Shown: in pieces, positions 23,006 through 31,063 of the stretch | Layout of the letters: each line of letters opens with the position of its first letter | How positions within the stretch are numbered: the stretch's first letter is position 1 | NCBI GenBank assembly: GCA_036960375.1 | Contig: JBALVY010000009.1 | Location: forward strand, 62,001-126,000 | Source of the DNA: CAWVSB01 sp036960375 | Lineage (GTDB): Bacteria; Pseudomonadota; Gammaproteobacteria; Pseudomonadales; CAWVSB01 | DNA: 64,000 bases | Direction of reading: 5' to 3' | Program-made: the position numbers and the translations under genes | Notes under the pieces: generated by a model | The model's database searches: none | What the model was told of the DNA's origin: nothing | The model's input: only the letters and a program-made list of their open reading frames with translations

Positions 23006-23190
23006 ACTTAGCTCTCGCAATAGCATCGAATACCGACTCCGGTGAAATTGTATTAGAGTCAACGATTACAGCCTTAGCTTTCTATCAAAAACTAGGGTTT
23101 ACGGAGATCAGTCGTGGTTTTTTCACTCACGGACAAACGAATATAGCCATATCCGTTGTAAATATGGTTCGGGGCTCGACATGCACGTAA
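22999..23190 (+). pseudogene. GNAT acetyltransferase, C-terminal fragment
   Basis: Reads LVDLALAIASNTDSGEIVLE, STITALAFYQKLGFTEISRG, then FFTHGQTNIAISVVNMV: the last helix-strand unit of a GNAT protein (AFYQKLGF motif). There is no N-terminal half; the sequence upstream is the OrfA fragment. It is followed by an attC-like site, so it was probably once the 3' end of a GNAT cassette. Confidence 0.65.
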
Positions 23191-23238
23191 CAGGACAAGC
23201 AGCCGGACGGCCACCTCGCGGATCTTTTGGCATTAAGA
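23185..23238 (+). repeat. attC-19 (crossover base altered)
   Basis: ACGTAAC at left, CAGCCGGACGGCC body. The right core is ATTAAGA instead of GTTAAGA (G to A at the point of strand exchange). Confidence 0.62.
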
Positions 23239-23247
23239 GGCATATCA

Positions 23248-23613
23248 ATGCAGAGCAATGAAACTTCTGAGTCGCGCGCACTCGCTGACCGGATCGTAAA
23301 CTATTCGGATGCTCTCGCAGCAATTGTATTTCTGGGGGCTTCCGGTCTCGGAATTGCGGTCGCAGACCCTGACACTCGTGCTTCGATTAATCTCATATCG
23401 TTTTGGATGGTCGGTGGCAACATCATGATCGGCACACTGTTTTCATTTTTTTTGGTGTTGTTACGCCGGTGGGAGCTAGAACTCCGGGGTGAGGCGCCAG
23501 AAGGTAGCAGCGTTCGCCGCTATTCCCATTATTTTTATGTGGCGAGGCACTGTATTGTCTGGATTTCAGTAGTTCAAATAGTCATTATCATGCTTCTCAG
23601 CCAACTGGATTGA
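23248..23613 (+). CDS. Hypothetical three-helix membrane protein
   Basis: 121 residues with three hydrophobic helices (about 20-42, 50-74 and 96-118) and a short charged loop RRWELELRGEAPEG between the second and third. The frame is open from 23227 inside attC-19; ATG at 23248 with AGAGG upstream is the better start. I do not recognise the family. Integral membrane location is the only supported statement. Confidence 0.68.
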   Translation: MQSNETSESRALADRIVNYSDALAAIVFLGASGLGIAVADPDTRASINLISFWMVGGNIMIGTLFSFFLVLLRRWELELRGEAPEGSSVRRYSHYFYVARHCIVWISVVQIVIIMLLSQLD

Positions 23614-23631
23614 TCCTGCGCTAAGGCGTTA

Positions 23632-23741
23632 GCCTATTCTGGCATAGCTGAGACAGGCAAATCGGACAATAAGGAAGATCGTTTAAGGCGCTTGTGTAAT
23701 TTAAACAACACTTTTGCCAGCAGCTGATGCTGGCGTTAGGC
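23632..23741 (+). repeat. attC-20
   Basis: GCCTATT to GTTAGGC, 110 bases; CTGGCATAGCTGAG at the left pairs with CAGCTGATGCTGGC at the right. A second core GTTAGCC overlaps its left end (23628-23634), perhaps the end of a lost site. Confidence 0.7.
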
Positions 23742-23754
23742 ATAAGGAGTATCA

Positions 23755-24189
23755 GTGCAAAAATTAACCGGAAAATGTCTCTGCGAAGGCATTGAATACG
23801 AAATAAGAGGTGAACTTGGCCCGATATTCAACTGCCACTGCTCAAAATGTAGGCGGTGGCATGGCGCAGCTTTTCGCACTCGAGCTACAATTAAACGCAG
23901 CCAATTTACATGGCTTAAAGGCGAAGAACTTCTATCTGGCTACCACTCATCAGAGAAAACAGTAAAAACATTCTGCTCAGTTTGTGGTTCAAGCTTAATC
24001 AGTACATATGATGAAAGTCCTGATAAAATTGGTATACCACTTGGAGGCTTGGACCAGGCACCCAATAATAAAGTGGAAGGTCATTTCTTCGTCGGTTCAA
24101 AGTCACCGTGGTACGAAATTACTGATGGGCTACCGGAGCATGAGGTCTTTCCAGGCTCTCATGAAAAAGTCCGTGAAACAAATGTTTAA
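23755..24189 (+). CDS. GFA domain protein, copy 4
   Basis: 144 residues, GFA fold: GKCLCEGIEYE, CHCSKCRRWHGAAF and CSVCGSSL give the zinc-binding pattern. The start is GTG with AAGGAG six bases upstream. Fourth GFA protein of the array; its start aligns with copy 3 while internal sequence differs. The last residues run into the left core of attC-21. Confidence 0.87.
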   Translation: MQKLTGKCLCEGIEYEIRGELGPIFNCHCSKCRRWHGAAFRTRATIKRSQFTWLKGEELLSGYHSSEKTVKTFCSVCGSSLISTYDESPDKIGIPLGGLDQAPNNKVEGHFFVGSKSPWYEITDGLPEHEVFPGSHEKVRETNV

Positions 24190-24235
24190 CAAACCGCTGC
24201 TTGGAAATATCATTGAATTCAATCAAGGCCTAAGC
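24184..24235 (+). repeat. attC-21 (right core degenerate)
   Basis: Left core GTTTAAC then AAACCGCTGC. The right end reads GGCCTAAGCGCC, like the GGCGTTAAGCGCC end of attC-13 with bases lost or changed. Confidence 0.5.
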
Positions 24236-24254
24236 GCCAATGTAAAGGGGACTT

Positions 24255-24758
24255 ATGCAGGTACCATTTATAGGTTTACAAACTGTTGTTCCCAAAAAAT
24301 GGATTGATATTAATGGTCATATGAATGCCACCCATTACGGGCTTGCCGTATACGAGGCCCATTTTAATTTCACTCAGGAATTAGGGCTTGGTGACGCCTA
24401 TGTAGATGAGAATGCCTGCGGAAAGGCAGTATTAGAAAGCCATATGATTTATGAGAAAGAGGTATCAGAAGGCGATGATCTTGAAATAAGATCCTGGCTT
24501 TTGGCTGTAGATGCTAAACGGCTTCATTTTTTTCATGAGGTTTACAACCTCACAACTGGATTTAGAGCGGCCGCCTCTGAACAGGTCGATATCCACATTG
24601 ATTTGGCAAAGCGTCAATCTGCCCCAATGCCGGAAGATCTATATATGCAACTGCAAAAACGAGTCGAGGCCAATCTAAACCTTTCTCTTCCCGAAAAAAT
24701 AGGCAGCACGTTACGGCCGCCTATAAACCACTGGTTGACAGGAAATAATTTACGATGA
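24255..24758 (+). CDS. Hotdog-fold acyl-CoA thioesterase
   Basis: 167 residues, single hotdog domain. VPKKWIDINGHMNATHYGLA carries the Asp-x-x-x-His-x-x-Asn pattern of 4-hydroxybenzoyl-CoA thioesterase-like enzymes and of the thioesterase part of carnitine dehydrogenase. Probably hydrolyses a short or substituted acyl-CoA. Its stop overlaps the ATG of the following VOC protein (ATGA), so the two form one translational unit inside one cassette, unusual in an array of single-gene cassettes. Confidence 0.83.
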   Translation: MQVPFIGLQTVVPKKWIDINGHMNATHYGLAVYEAHFNFTQELGLGDAYVDENACGKAVLESHMIYEKEVSEGDDLEIRSWLLAVDAKRLHFFHEVYNLTTGFRAAASEQVDIHIDLAKRQSAPMPEDLYMQLQKRVEANLNLSLPEKIGSTLRPPINHWLTGNNLR

Positions 24759-25162
24759 AAGAAATCACTAGAATAAATCACGTTGGGCTGAGGGTATGCA
24801 ACCTGGAAGTCACCAGGGATTTTTACGCCAAGTTAGGCTTTGAGTTCATTATTGGTCCTATCGGGCCTGAGCCAGTCGCAATAATGGAGCATCCTTCGGG
24901 GGTAAATATAAATTTTATCTTGAACTCTTCTGATAAAACGACTCTTAACGTGCTTATGGATGTACCCGAAAAACATACGGGCTTTACGCATATCGCCATT
25001 GAAGTAACAGATTTGGAATCTGCGCAAAAATATCTCGAATCCATAAACTACAATATTACTGAGGGGCCTATCGTTACTCCGGAGGGAGCGTCGTTCATTT
25101 TCATAAGAGATCCTGACGATAATGTCATTGAATTCCATAAGCCGGCACATTCACCGCAATAG
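24755..25162 (+). CDS. Glyoxalase/VOC family protein
   Basis: 135 residues with two beta-alpha-beta-beta-beta units: INHVGLRVCNLEVTRDFYAK at the start and FTHIAIEVTDLESAQKYLES in the second half, ending in FIRDPDDNVIEFHKP. His in NHVGL, the Glu of VIEF and a His in GFTHIA are placed as metal ligands. The superfamily covers glyoxalases, dioxygenases and antibiotic-binding proteins, so the reaction is open. Translationally coupled to the thioesterase and followed by a rho-independent terminator. Confidence 0.86.
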   Translation: MKEITRINHVGLRVCNLEVTRDFYAKLGFEFIIGPIGPEPVAIMEHPSGVNINFILNSSDKTTLNVLMDVPEKHTGFTHIAIEVTDLESAQKYLESINYNITEGPIVTPEGASFIFIRDPDDNVIEFHKPAHSPQ

Positions 25163-25191
25163 TCCACTCGTTAACATTGAATGTCACATTT

Positions 25192-25232
25192 GGCATTGGC
25201 GAAATTATCGGGATCATCGTAATGCCTTTTTT
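25192..25232 (+). terminator. Rho-independent terminator after the thioesterase-VOC pair
   Basis: GGCATT...CGA (25192 on) pairs with TCG..AATGCC (ending 25226), directly followed by six T. An alternative reading as an eroded attC end (TTGGCATT) is less convincing. Confidence 0.6.
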
Positions 25233-25281
25233 AATATCCCAGTATTAATTTGGTATTATAAATACTCTCAGAATAAGGGTT

Positions 25282-25337
25282 GGCTAAAAAAATAGGCAGT
25301 CGGACGACTTTATCACCCGCTGCTAATAGTGCTAAAT
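25282..25337 (+). repeat. attC-22 (degenerate, last site)
   Basis: GGCTAAA to GCTAAAT. The inner AGGCAGTCGGACGAC and CCCGCTGCTAATAGTGC keep the standard attC body, but both cores have lost the AAC/GTT triplets. Confidence 0.5.
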
Positions 25338-25353
25338 ATCACCAGGAGTCAAG

Positions 25354-25770
25354 ATGGTAGTGCATGTAGAAACAGACAAAGAGATAATGGATTGTTTTGA
25401 AACGCTTAAAGAGCTGCGTCCGTCGTTACAAAAGGAAGGTTTTGTCGATCGAGTCAGAGACATGTACTCTGAAGGCTATCGCCTCATATCAGAAACTAAA
25501 AACAACGATGTTATCGCTGTAGCGGGTTTCAGAATTCTCTCCAATTTCGCAATGGGGAGAAAACTCTATATTGAAGATCTAGTTACCTCTGAAGCAGTCA
25601 GGTCAAAAGGTTTCGGCAAAATACTACTAGATTATTTAGAGAGTTTTGCCAAACAGGAAGGCTGCCAGGTTTTGCATCTTGATTCTGGCACACAAAGGCA
25701 TCGAGCGCATAAATTCTATTTTACAAATAATCTGGAGATATTCTCATATCATTTCGTCAAACACATTTAG
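25354..25770 (+). CDS. GNAT family N-acetyltransferase
   Basis: 138 residues, GNAT domain: ELRPSLQKEGFVDRVRDMY near the start, VIAVAGFRILSNFAMGRKLY, DLVTSEAVRSKGFGKILLDY with the acetyl-CoA loop, and RHRAHKFYFTNNLE at the end. AGGAG upstream of the ATG. It is the last gene before the chromosomal catabolic genes resume. There is no attC after it, so it is either the terminal cassette with a lost site or a resident gene. Confidence 0.84.
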   Translation: MVVHVETDKEIMDCFETLKELRPSLQKEGFVDRVRDMYSEGYRLISETKNNDVIAVAGFRILSNFAMGRKLYIEDLVTSEAVRSKGFGKILLDYLESFAKQEGCQVLHLDSGTQRHRAHKFYFTNNLEIFSYHFVKHI

Positions 25771-25882
25771 ATAATTTATCAGCGATATCAGCCCCGTCAC
25801 CCAAAACGACGAATTGAAACAACTCTAAGCTACTGATTTGTCTTCATAGAGTGAAGCATTGCAAAAACTTAATAGATCCGTG

Positions 25883-25909
25883 TCAATTAATCAATGAACA
25901 GTTAATTGA
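25883..25909. promoter_or_regulatory. Inverted repeat upstream of the acyl-CoA dehydrogenase operon
   Basis: TCAATTAA (25883-25890) and TTAATTGA (25902-25909), 11-base spacer, about 70 bases before the ATG at 25976. The sequence TGTCAATTAA here is identical to a half of the TetR operator at 34597-34623, hinting at shared control. Confidence 0.45.
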
Positions 25910-25975
25910 TTGATGATTTACTGCCACTCGAGCATCAGCAGGCTGATCTAAAGTAATAAAAGAGTGGAGATAAAC

Positions 25976-27190
25976 ATGACCGAGTCTTACCTGGGTATTG
26001 AAATCAACGAAGAGATGACCGTGGTCCACGAGACCGTGCGGCGCTTTTCCGAAGAAGTAATACGGCCTCTGGGTATTGAGCTGGACAAAATGCACACTCC
26101 AGAACAGGTAATCGCCGCGGATTCGCCACTATGGCAAGGCTTGGAGCAGTACAAGGAGTTGGGACTGGTGGGACAACAGGGTGCTTACGGCCCCGATCTT
26201 AGCCCTGCCCAGCGCGCGCTGCTGCATTGTATGGTGATGGAGGAGATGTGTGCAGGAGATGTCGGGCTCAACATCACCTATTCCCTATTTAACTGTGCAG
26301 CCATGACCGCTCGCAATTTTGGTAATGAAGACGCCGCTCTATTCTTTGATGACCGCGACGAAATCTGCTGCCTGGCGATCACTGAACCCAATCATGGTAC
26401 TGACCAGGTAGCGTTTACCGAACCTGGCCACCGCAATGCCAACATAGGTATCGACTGCAAGGTACGCCGCGACGGTGACGATTATATTATCAACGGTCAG
26501 AAATCTTCCTGGGTTTCCACTGGAACCATTGCCGGTGCGGCCATTCTGTTCGCCAGCTACGAGGGTTCCGACAAAGGTGCTGCCGACGGTGCCGTATTTG
26601 TTATGCCACTCGATCTACCGGGTATTAGCAAGGGCAAACCGCTGGACAAAATTGGCCAGCGCAGCCTTAACCAGGGCGAAATATTTTTTGACAACGTGCG
26701 GGTACCGGGCAAATTCATGATGATGGATGGCCCCGATGTCTACCCGATGATCTGGGAGTTCACCCTGCGCGACGCTAATATTGCCATGGGGCAAATGTTT
26801 GTCGGAGTGGCCCGCGCCGCTTATGAACATGCACTACAATACTCCAAGGAGCGGGTGCAAGGTGGCGTGCCCATCATCCAGCACCAGAACGTCAAGTCAC
26901 GTCTGTACGGAATGTTTCTAAAAGTTGAAATGGCTCGCTCTCATGTTAGACAGGTGGCGATCAGTAACGCGACCCAGGAAGGTGGCGTGCCCTTCCAGTA
27001 TGCAACCGGCGCTAAGCTGGCAGCCACCCAGGCCGCCTTCGATGTAGCCAATGATGCTATTCAATCTTTTGGGGGTTACGGCCTGTGTCGTGAATACCCG
27101 GTAGAAAAACTGTTTCGAGATGCCCGCGCCAGCCTAATAGAGGATGGTGAAAACAGCATGTTGGCTATTATGGCCGCATCTCGGTTGTGA
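25976..27190 (+). CDS. Acyl-CoA dehydrogenase family protein
   Basis: 404 residues. N-terminal helical domain, loop CCLAITEPNHGTDQVAF, beta domain YIINGQKSSWVSTGTIAGAA, C-terminal SFGGYGLCREYPVEKLFRDA. Compared with FadE-type enzymes the loop has NHGTD where EPxxGSD is usual, a variation seen in distant clades. GTG at 25964 is in frame; the ATG at 25976 with GGAG six bases upstream is preferred. First gene of a five-gene run with nitroreductase, thiolase, CoA ligase and kinase, probably a substrate-specific beta-oxidation operon. Confidence 0.87.
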   Translation: MTESYLGIEINEEMTVVHETVRRFSEEVIRPLGIELDKMHTPEQVIAADSPLWQGLEQYKELGLVGQQGAYGPDLSPAQRALLHCMVMEEMCAGDVGLNITYSLFNCAAMTARNFGNEDAALFFDDRDEICCLAITEPNHGTDQVAFTEPGHRNANIGIDCKVRRDGDDYIINGQKSSWVSTGTIAGAAILFASYEGSDKGAADGAVFVMPLDLPGISKGKPLDKIGQRSLNQGEIFFDNVRVPGKFMMMDGPDVYPMIWEFTLRDANIAMGQMFVGVARAAYEHALQYSKERVQGGVPIIQHQNVKSRLYGMFLKVEMARSHVRQVAISNATQEGGVPFQYATGAKLAATQAAFDVANDAIQSFGGYGLCREYPVEKLFRDARASLIEDGENSMLAIMAASRL

Positions 27191-27255
27191 TCAACGTAAG
27201 CATATTAAAGAAAGTGTCATTACCAACACACTGAATTAAACACGAGGAGATTCCT

Positions 27256-28044
27256 GTGGAACTTAGAGAAGTTATCGGCAACCGTCGCTCAATTCGTTAT
27301 ATCGATCCCGAACGCCCAGTGGAACTAGAAAAAATCCAGCGCATGCTGGAGGCGGCCCGCATCGCCTCCCATTTCGGTAATAACAACGCCACCCAGGCGC
27401 TGGTTATTCACCGCGAGACGGCTACCAAGGAACAGTGGGACTCCCTGCCCTCACCGGTGGGCGGTTTCCAGATGAAAATTGCACCGGTGATTATCCTTTG
27501 GTACATCAATATGGATGCCATGGATGAGGCCGGTGATCGTTTGCGCGAACTGGTGCAAGTTGGCGCACTCGGTTATGGCCCCACCAAACACGAAGAACTG
27601 GAAGAGACTCTGGTACCCTTGTTCAACTCCATTGGCGAGTTCCTGAAAGGGCCCGGCATGGCGGATATGGACCTGGGACAAGCACTGTGCCAATCTACAT
27701 TAATGGCTTTTGAACAAGGCTTGGGCACTTGCTGCCAAGGCTCTGGCGACTGGAGCAAGGTAGAAAAAGCCTTTGGTCTACCCGCCAGCTGCCGCATGGT
27801 TGTAGCCCAAACCGTCGGTTACCCGATGGAAGATCCCAAAGCCGGCGGCCAGCGCCCGCGCCTGCCCTTCGAGAAACTGTTCCAGCTCAACAACTTCGAT
27901 ACTCCCTTTCCCCGCTCGCAGGAAGTGGTTGACGAACTAACCAAAGACGCGGTATTTCAAGCAGCGGCGCCGCAACCCGGTCGCACCGAAGAAGTTGAAG
28001 CGCTTCGCGATAAGTACGACCTACCTGGATCAGGCATGATCTAG
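27256..28044 (+). CDS. Nitroreductase family protein
   Basis: 262 residues of nitroreductase-like FMN-binding fold. RRSIRYIDPERPVELEKIQR at the start matches the family N-terminal FMN-phosphate Arg-Ser-x-Arg motif; GLGTCCQGSG and VVAQTVGYPMEDP belong to the C-terminal half. The family includes nitro- and enone reductases and dehydrogenases of unknown acyl substrates. Start is GTG with AGGAG six bases away. Lies between the acyl-CoA dehydrogenase and thiolase genes, so it may reduce or oxidise a pathway CoA ester. Confidence 0.85.
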   Translation: MELREVIGNRRSIRYIDPERPVELEKIQRMLEAARIASHFGNNNATQALVIHRETATKEQWDSLPSPVGGFQMKIAPVIILWYINMDAMDEAGDRLRELVQVGALGYGPTKHEELEETLVPLFNSIGEFLKGPGMADMDLGQALCQSTLMAFEQGLGTCCQGSGDWSKVEKAFGLPASCRMVVAQTVGYPMEDPKAGGQRPRLPFEKLFQLNNFDTPFPRSQEVVDELTKDAVFQAAAPQPGRTEEVEALRDKYDLPGSGMI

Positions 28045-28121
28045 ATCCGGTAATACCTGCTGCGAGTGGCCGCCATTGGCGCCACTTGCACACATTCAAA
28101 TTGAAAGTAGGAGACACACAT

Positions 28122-29333
28122 ATGCGTACCAATGCCATTGTAGCCGGCGTAGGCATGACCAAGTTCGGCAAACACCTCGATAAGAGCCTGAAGCAACTCG
28201 GCGGCGCGCCGGTACTGGAAGCAATCAAAGATGCCGGTATCGACATGTCCGATATCCAGGCCGCCTATGTCGGTAACTGTGCCGCCGGTACAGTCACCGG
28301 CCAGGAGTCAATCCGCGGTCAGGTCATTCTCAGTTCCATCGGTCTGGGCAAGATCCCTATTATCAACATTGAAAACGCCTGCGGTAGCTCTACCACCGCA
28401 TTAAACCAGGCAGCAATGATGATAACCGCCGGTTTCTACGACGTGGTGCTGGTCTCCGGTGTAGAAAAACTGTTCCACGAAAACAAGATGATCACCTACG
28501 CCGCTTTTTCCGGCGCAGTGGATGTGGAAGTGCGCGACCAGATGATCGCCGATTTATCCAAGGGGCAATCCGAAGGCTCGGGAAAAAGCCGCTCCATATT
28601 TACCGATTTTTACGGCGTAATGGCGCGCGACCATATGGAAGAATATGGCTCCACGCCTGAACATTTCGCCATGGTAACTGCCAAAAACTCTTTCCATGCC
28701 AGTTTTAATCCCAAAGCCCAGTATACCCAGGAAATGACGGTAGAAGAGGTACTAGCGCAACCGATGATCAGCGAACCGCTAACCCGGCCAATGCTGTCGC
28801 CGGTAGCCGATGGTGGCTCGGCGGTGATTTTGGTTAGCGAAAAGAAGGCCCGTGAACTCGGTATCAGCGAGCCGGTAAAAATCATCTCCAGTGTACTGCA
28901 CTCCTACTACGAGCATGCGCCCAGTGAAACAGACAACGTGACCGCTTTGTGTATTGCCGAAGCCTATGACGAAGCCGGTTTTGGCCCTAAAGATCTGGAC
29001 GTAATTGAACTGCACGACTCCTCGTCGCCCTGTGAGATCCTTACCTACGAGCACCTGAAAATCTGCGAGCCAGGTAAAAGCGTGCAACTACTAGCCGACG
29101 GCGAGACTAAACTGGGTGGTCGCATTCCGGTTAATACCTCAGGCGGTCTGCTGCGCAAGGGGCATCCGGTAGGCGCTACCGGTGTATCCCAAATTATTGA
29201 ACTGACCATGCAGTTGCAAGGCCGTGCCGGCAAACGCCAGGTAGAAGGTGCAAGCCGAGCTCTGGCCCATAATGGCGGTGGCACTATTGGCAACGAGGTT
29301 GCTGGGATGAACATTACTATTTTGTCGAAATAA
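28122..29333 (+). CDS. Thiolase family protein (SCPx-type)
   Basis: 403 residues. Nucleophilic Cys87 in NACGSSTTA, ELHDSSSPCEI, GHPVGATGVSQI and the final HNGGGTIGNEV. The HD segment in place of the classic NEAFA marks the lipid-transfer/SCPx thiolase group that cleaves 3-ketoacyl-CoA esters of branched or sterol side chains, sometimes as aldolases. The frame opens at 28086; ATG at 28122 has AGGAG upstream and starts RTNAIVAGVGMTKFG, the normal N-terminus. Confidence 0.89.
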   Translation: MRTNAIVAGVGMTKFGKHLDKSLKQLGGAPVLEAIKDAGIDMSDIQAAYVGNCAAGTVTGQESIRGQVILSSIGLGKIPIINIENACGSSTTALNQAAMMITAGFYDVVLVSGVEKLFHENKMITYAAFSGAVDVEVRDQMIADLSKGQSEGSGKSRSIFTDFYGVMARDHMEEYGSTPEHFAMVTAKNSFHASFNPKAQYTQEMTVEEVLAQPMISEPLTRPMLSPVADGGSAVILVSEKKARELGISEPVKIISSVLHSYYEHAPSETDNVTALCIAEAYDEAGFGPKDLDVIELHDSSSPCEILTYEHLKICEPGKSVQLLADGETKLGGRIPVNTSGGLLRKGHPVGATGVSQIIELTMQLQGRAGKRQVEGASRALAHNGGGTIGNEVAGMNITILSK

Positions 29334-29412
29334 GTTATCTGTCTGACCATATGTTGCCCACACAAAGGGCTGCCAACGCTTTTTTGACAGCACAATACTC
29401 GAGGAACCTTCC

Positions 29413-31026
29413 ATGCGGGAGCGTAACGAATTTATACTGGCGGATCTGATTGCTATCCGCGCCGAGCAAAAACCGGATTTGGATGTACTCACCTTCGAGC
29501 ACTATAGCCTCGATGGCGGCGCCACCCCGGACGAAGTTCGCACTTACGCCGACTTGCAGCGCAATGCCAATCGTCTCGCCGCACGCCTCATCAAGTACGG
29601 CATGAAAAAAGGCGATCGTTTTGCCATCATGATGCGCAACCACCCCGAGTTTGTTGAAGCAATGATTGCCGCCTCCATTACCGGCTGTGTATTTGTCCCC
29701 ATCGACCCCCGTATCCAGGGCGATAAGCTGGCCTTTATGCTTAAAAACTCTGGCAGCCGCGGCGTGCTCTGCGCCGATTACTGCGCTCATCAAGTCATAG
29801 CGATTCGCGATCAGGCTCCCGAACTGAGCTGGCTACTGGTACTTGAAACTGGTGAGGCTGGCGCCCGCCCGCTGTCCTCGCTGAGTGGTATCGATTGCCT
29901 CAACGACGTAATGAATACTCCCGCCGATACCGTGGAGCCAACGCCTGTGGAACTGACCGATCCATTGCAGATTATCTATACTTCCGGCACCACAGGCGAC
30001 CCCAAGGGTATAGTCGGCGATACCATGCGCTTCGGCGGCACCGGTATGATGGGCGGATTCTTCGGTTATCAGGAAGACGAGCGGCCCTATACCGGTCTGT
30101 CTTTTACCCATAACAACGCTCAGGCCTCCGCCCTGTGCCCCTCACTGATGATGGGCTACCGTGCTGTATTCAGCCGTCGGTTTACCAAATCTAAATTGTG
30201 GGAGGTATTGCGCAAGTACGATTGCACTTCTTTTTCACTGCTGGGCGGCATGGCAACGGCAATTTACTCCGAGCCGGAACAAGCCAATGATGCCGACAAC
30301 CCGGTACGGATGGTTGTCAGTGGTGGCATGCCAGCGGCACTCTGGGCTCCTTTCGAGCAACGTTTCGGGGCACAAGTGTTTGAGTTTTACGGTGCCAGCG
30401 ATGGCGGTGGAATGGCTTACAAACCGGTTGGCCAAGGGCCTATTGGCTCCTGCGGCAAACCGATGGCCGGCATCCAGATGAAAATTCTCGATAAAGAAGG
30501 CAATGAGTGCGCGCCTAATGTAGTCGGTGAAATCTGCTGTCGACCTGAAGATGGCTCCGAAGCCAAGGTAGAGTACTTCGGCAACCCGGAAGCTTCGACC
30601 AAAAAAATAGACAGCGGCTGGAACCGCAGTGGTGATATGGGCCACATGGATATGGATGGCTGGTTGTTTTTCGACTACCGGGCCGGTGGTGGAATTCGCC
30701 ATAACGGCGATTTTATCAACCCTAGCTATGTCGAAAAAGTTATTGCCGAGCACGGCCAAATTGATGATGTATTCGCCTATGGTGTAGAGGCGGCCTCAGG
30801 CTCCCCCGGTGAAAAAGACCTGGTCTGTGCTATTGTCGTCAAAGACTCGGCCAGCTTCGATGCAGCCGCCGTTTTTGCCATTTGCCGTAGTCAGCTGGAA
30901 GCCAATTTTGTCCCCAGCTATTTGCAATTAGTGGAAGAGATCCCAAAGACCGCTTCAGAAAAACCCCAGGAGCGCTTTTTGAAAGAGTGTTTTAGCCCTG
31001 ATGGTGAAGGCATATACACGGAATAG
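29413..31026 (+). CDS. Acyl-CoA synthetase / AMP-dependent ligase
   Basis: 537 residues, ANL superfamily. The P-loop-like IIYTSGTTGDPKG, the FYGASDGGG motif (A5), the SGDMGHMDMDGWLFF segment (A7) and the C-terminal PKTASEKPQ with the adenylation Lys are present. The hinge region reads FDYRAGGGIRHNGDF instead of the more usual DR-K-x-x-I-x-x-x-G, resembling crotonobetaine/carnitine-CoA ligases. Probably activates a carboxylic acid with CoA, the entry step for the dehydrogenase and thiolase upstream. GAGGAA precedes the ATG. Confidence 0.88.
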   Translation: MRERNEFILADLIAIRAEQKPDLDVLTFEHYSLDGGATPDEVRTYADLQRNANRLAARLIKYGMKKGDRFAIMMRNHPEFVEAMIAASITGCVFVPIDPRIQGDKLAFMLKNSGSRGVLCADYCAHQVIAIRDQAPELSWLLVLETGEAGARPLSSLSGIDCLNDVMNTPADTVEPTPVELTDPLQIIYTSGTTGDPKGIVGDTMRFGGTGMMGGFFGYQEDERPYTGLSFTHNNAQASALCPSLMMGYRAVFSRRFTKSKLWEVLRKYDCTSFSLLGGMATAIYSEPEQANDADNPVRMVVSGGMPAALWAPFEQRFGAQVFEFYGASDGGGMAYKPVGQGPIGSCGKPMAGIQMKILDKEGNECAPNVVGEICCRPEDGSEAKVEYFGNPEASTKKIDSGWNRSGDMGHMDMDGWLFFDYRAGGGIRHNGDFINPSYVEKVIAEHGQIDDVFAYGVEAASGSPGEKDLVCAIVVKDSASFDAAAVFAICRSQLEANFVPSYLQLVEEIPKTASEKPQERFLKECFSPDGEGIYTE

Positions 31027-31063
31027 AGAGCCATCGAGTAACTGGATCGATAATGGAGGTGTG

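Larger units (their letters stand above)
9985..25337 (+). mobile_element. Chromosomal integron: inactivated integrase plus about 22-site cassette array
   Basis: An intI relic on the minus strand is followed by an attI-like core at 10631 and then by short genes, nearly all on the plus strand. Each gene is followed by an imperfectly palindromic site that begins with RYYYAAC-like and ends with GTTRRRY-like cores. This is the classic integron layout. Divergent sizes and sequences of the sites indicate independently captured cassettes. The chromosomal genes before (kinase-aminotransferase) and after (acyl-CoA dehydrogenase at 25976) differ in style, being catabolic and without attC sites. Because the integrase is broken, the array should be immobile unless an integrase is supplied from elsewhere in the genome. 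Confidence 0.93.

Noticed and set aside
23628..23634. Complete separate attC ending in GTTAGCC
   Set aside because: No left core or stem is found before it; kept only as a note under attC-20.
25160..25200. A further attC between the VOC gene and the terminator (TCGTTAAC ... TTGGCATTGGC)
   Set aside because: Spacing of the cores is too short and the GGCATT strand pairs better with AATGCC plus a T-run as a terminator.
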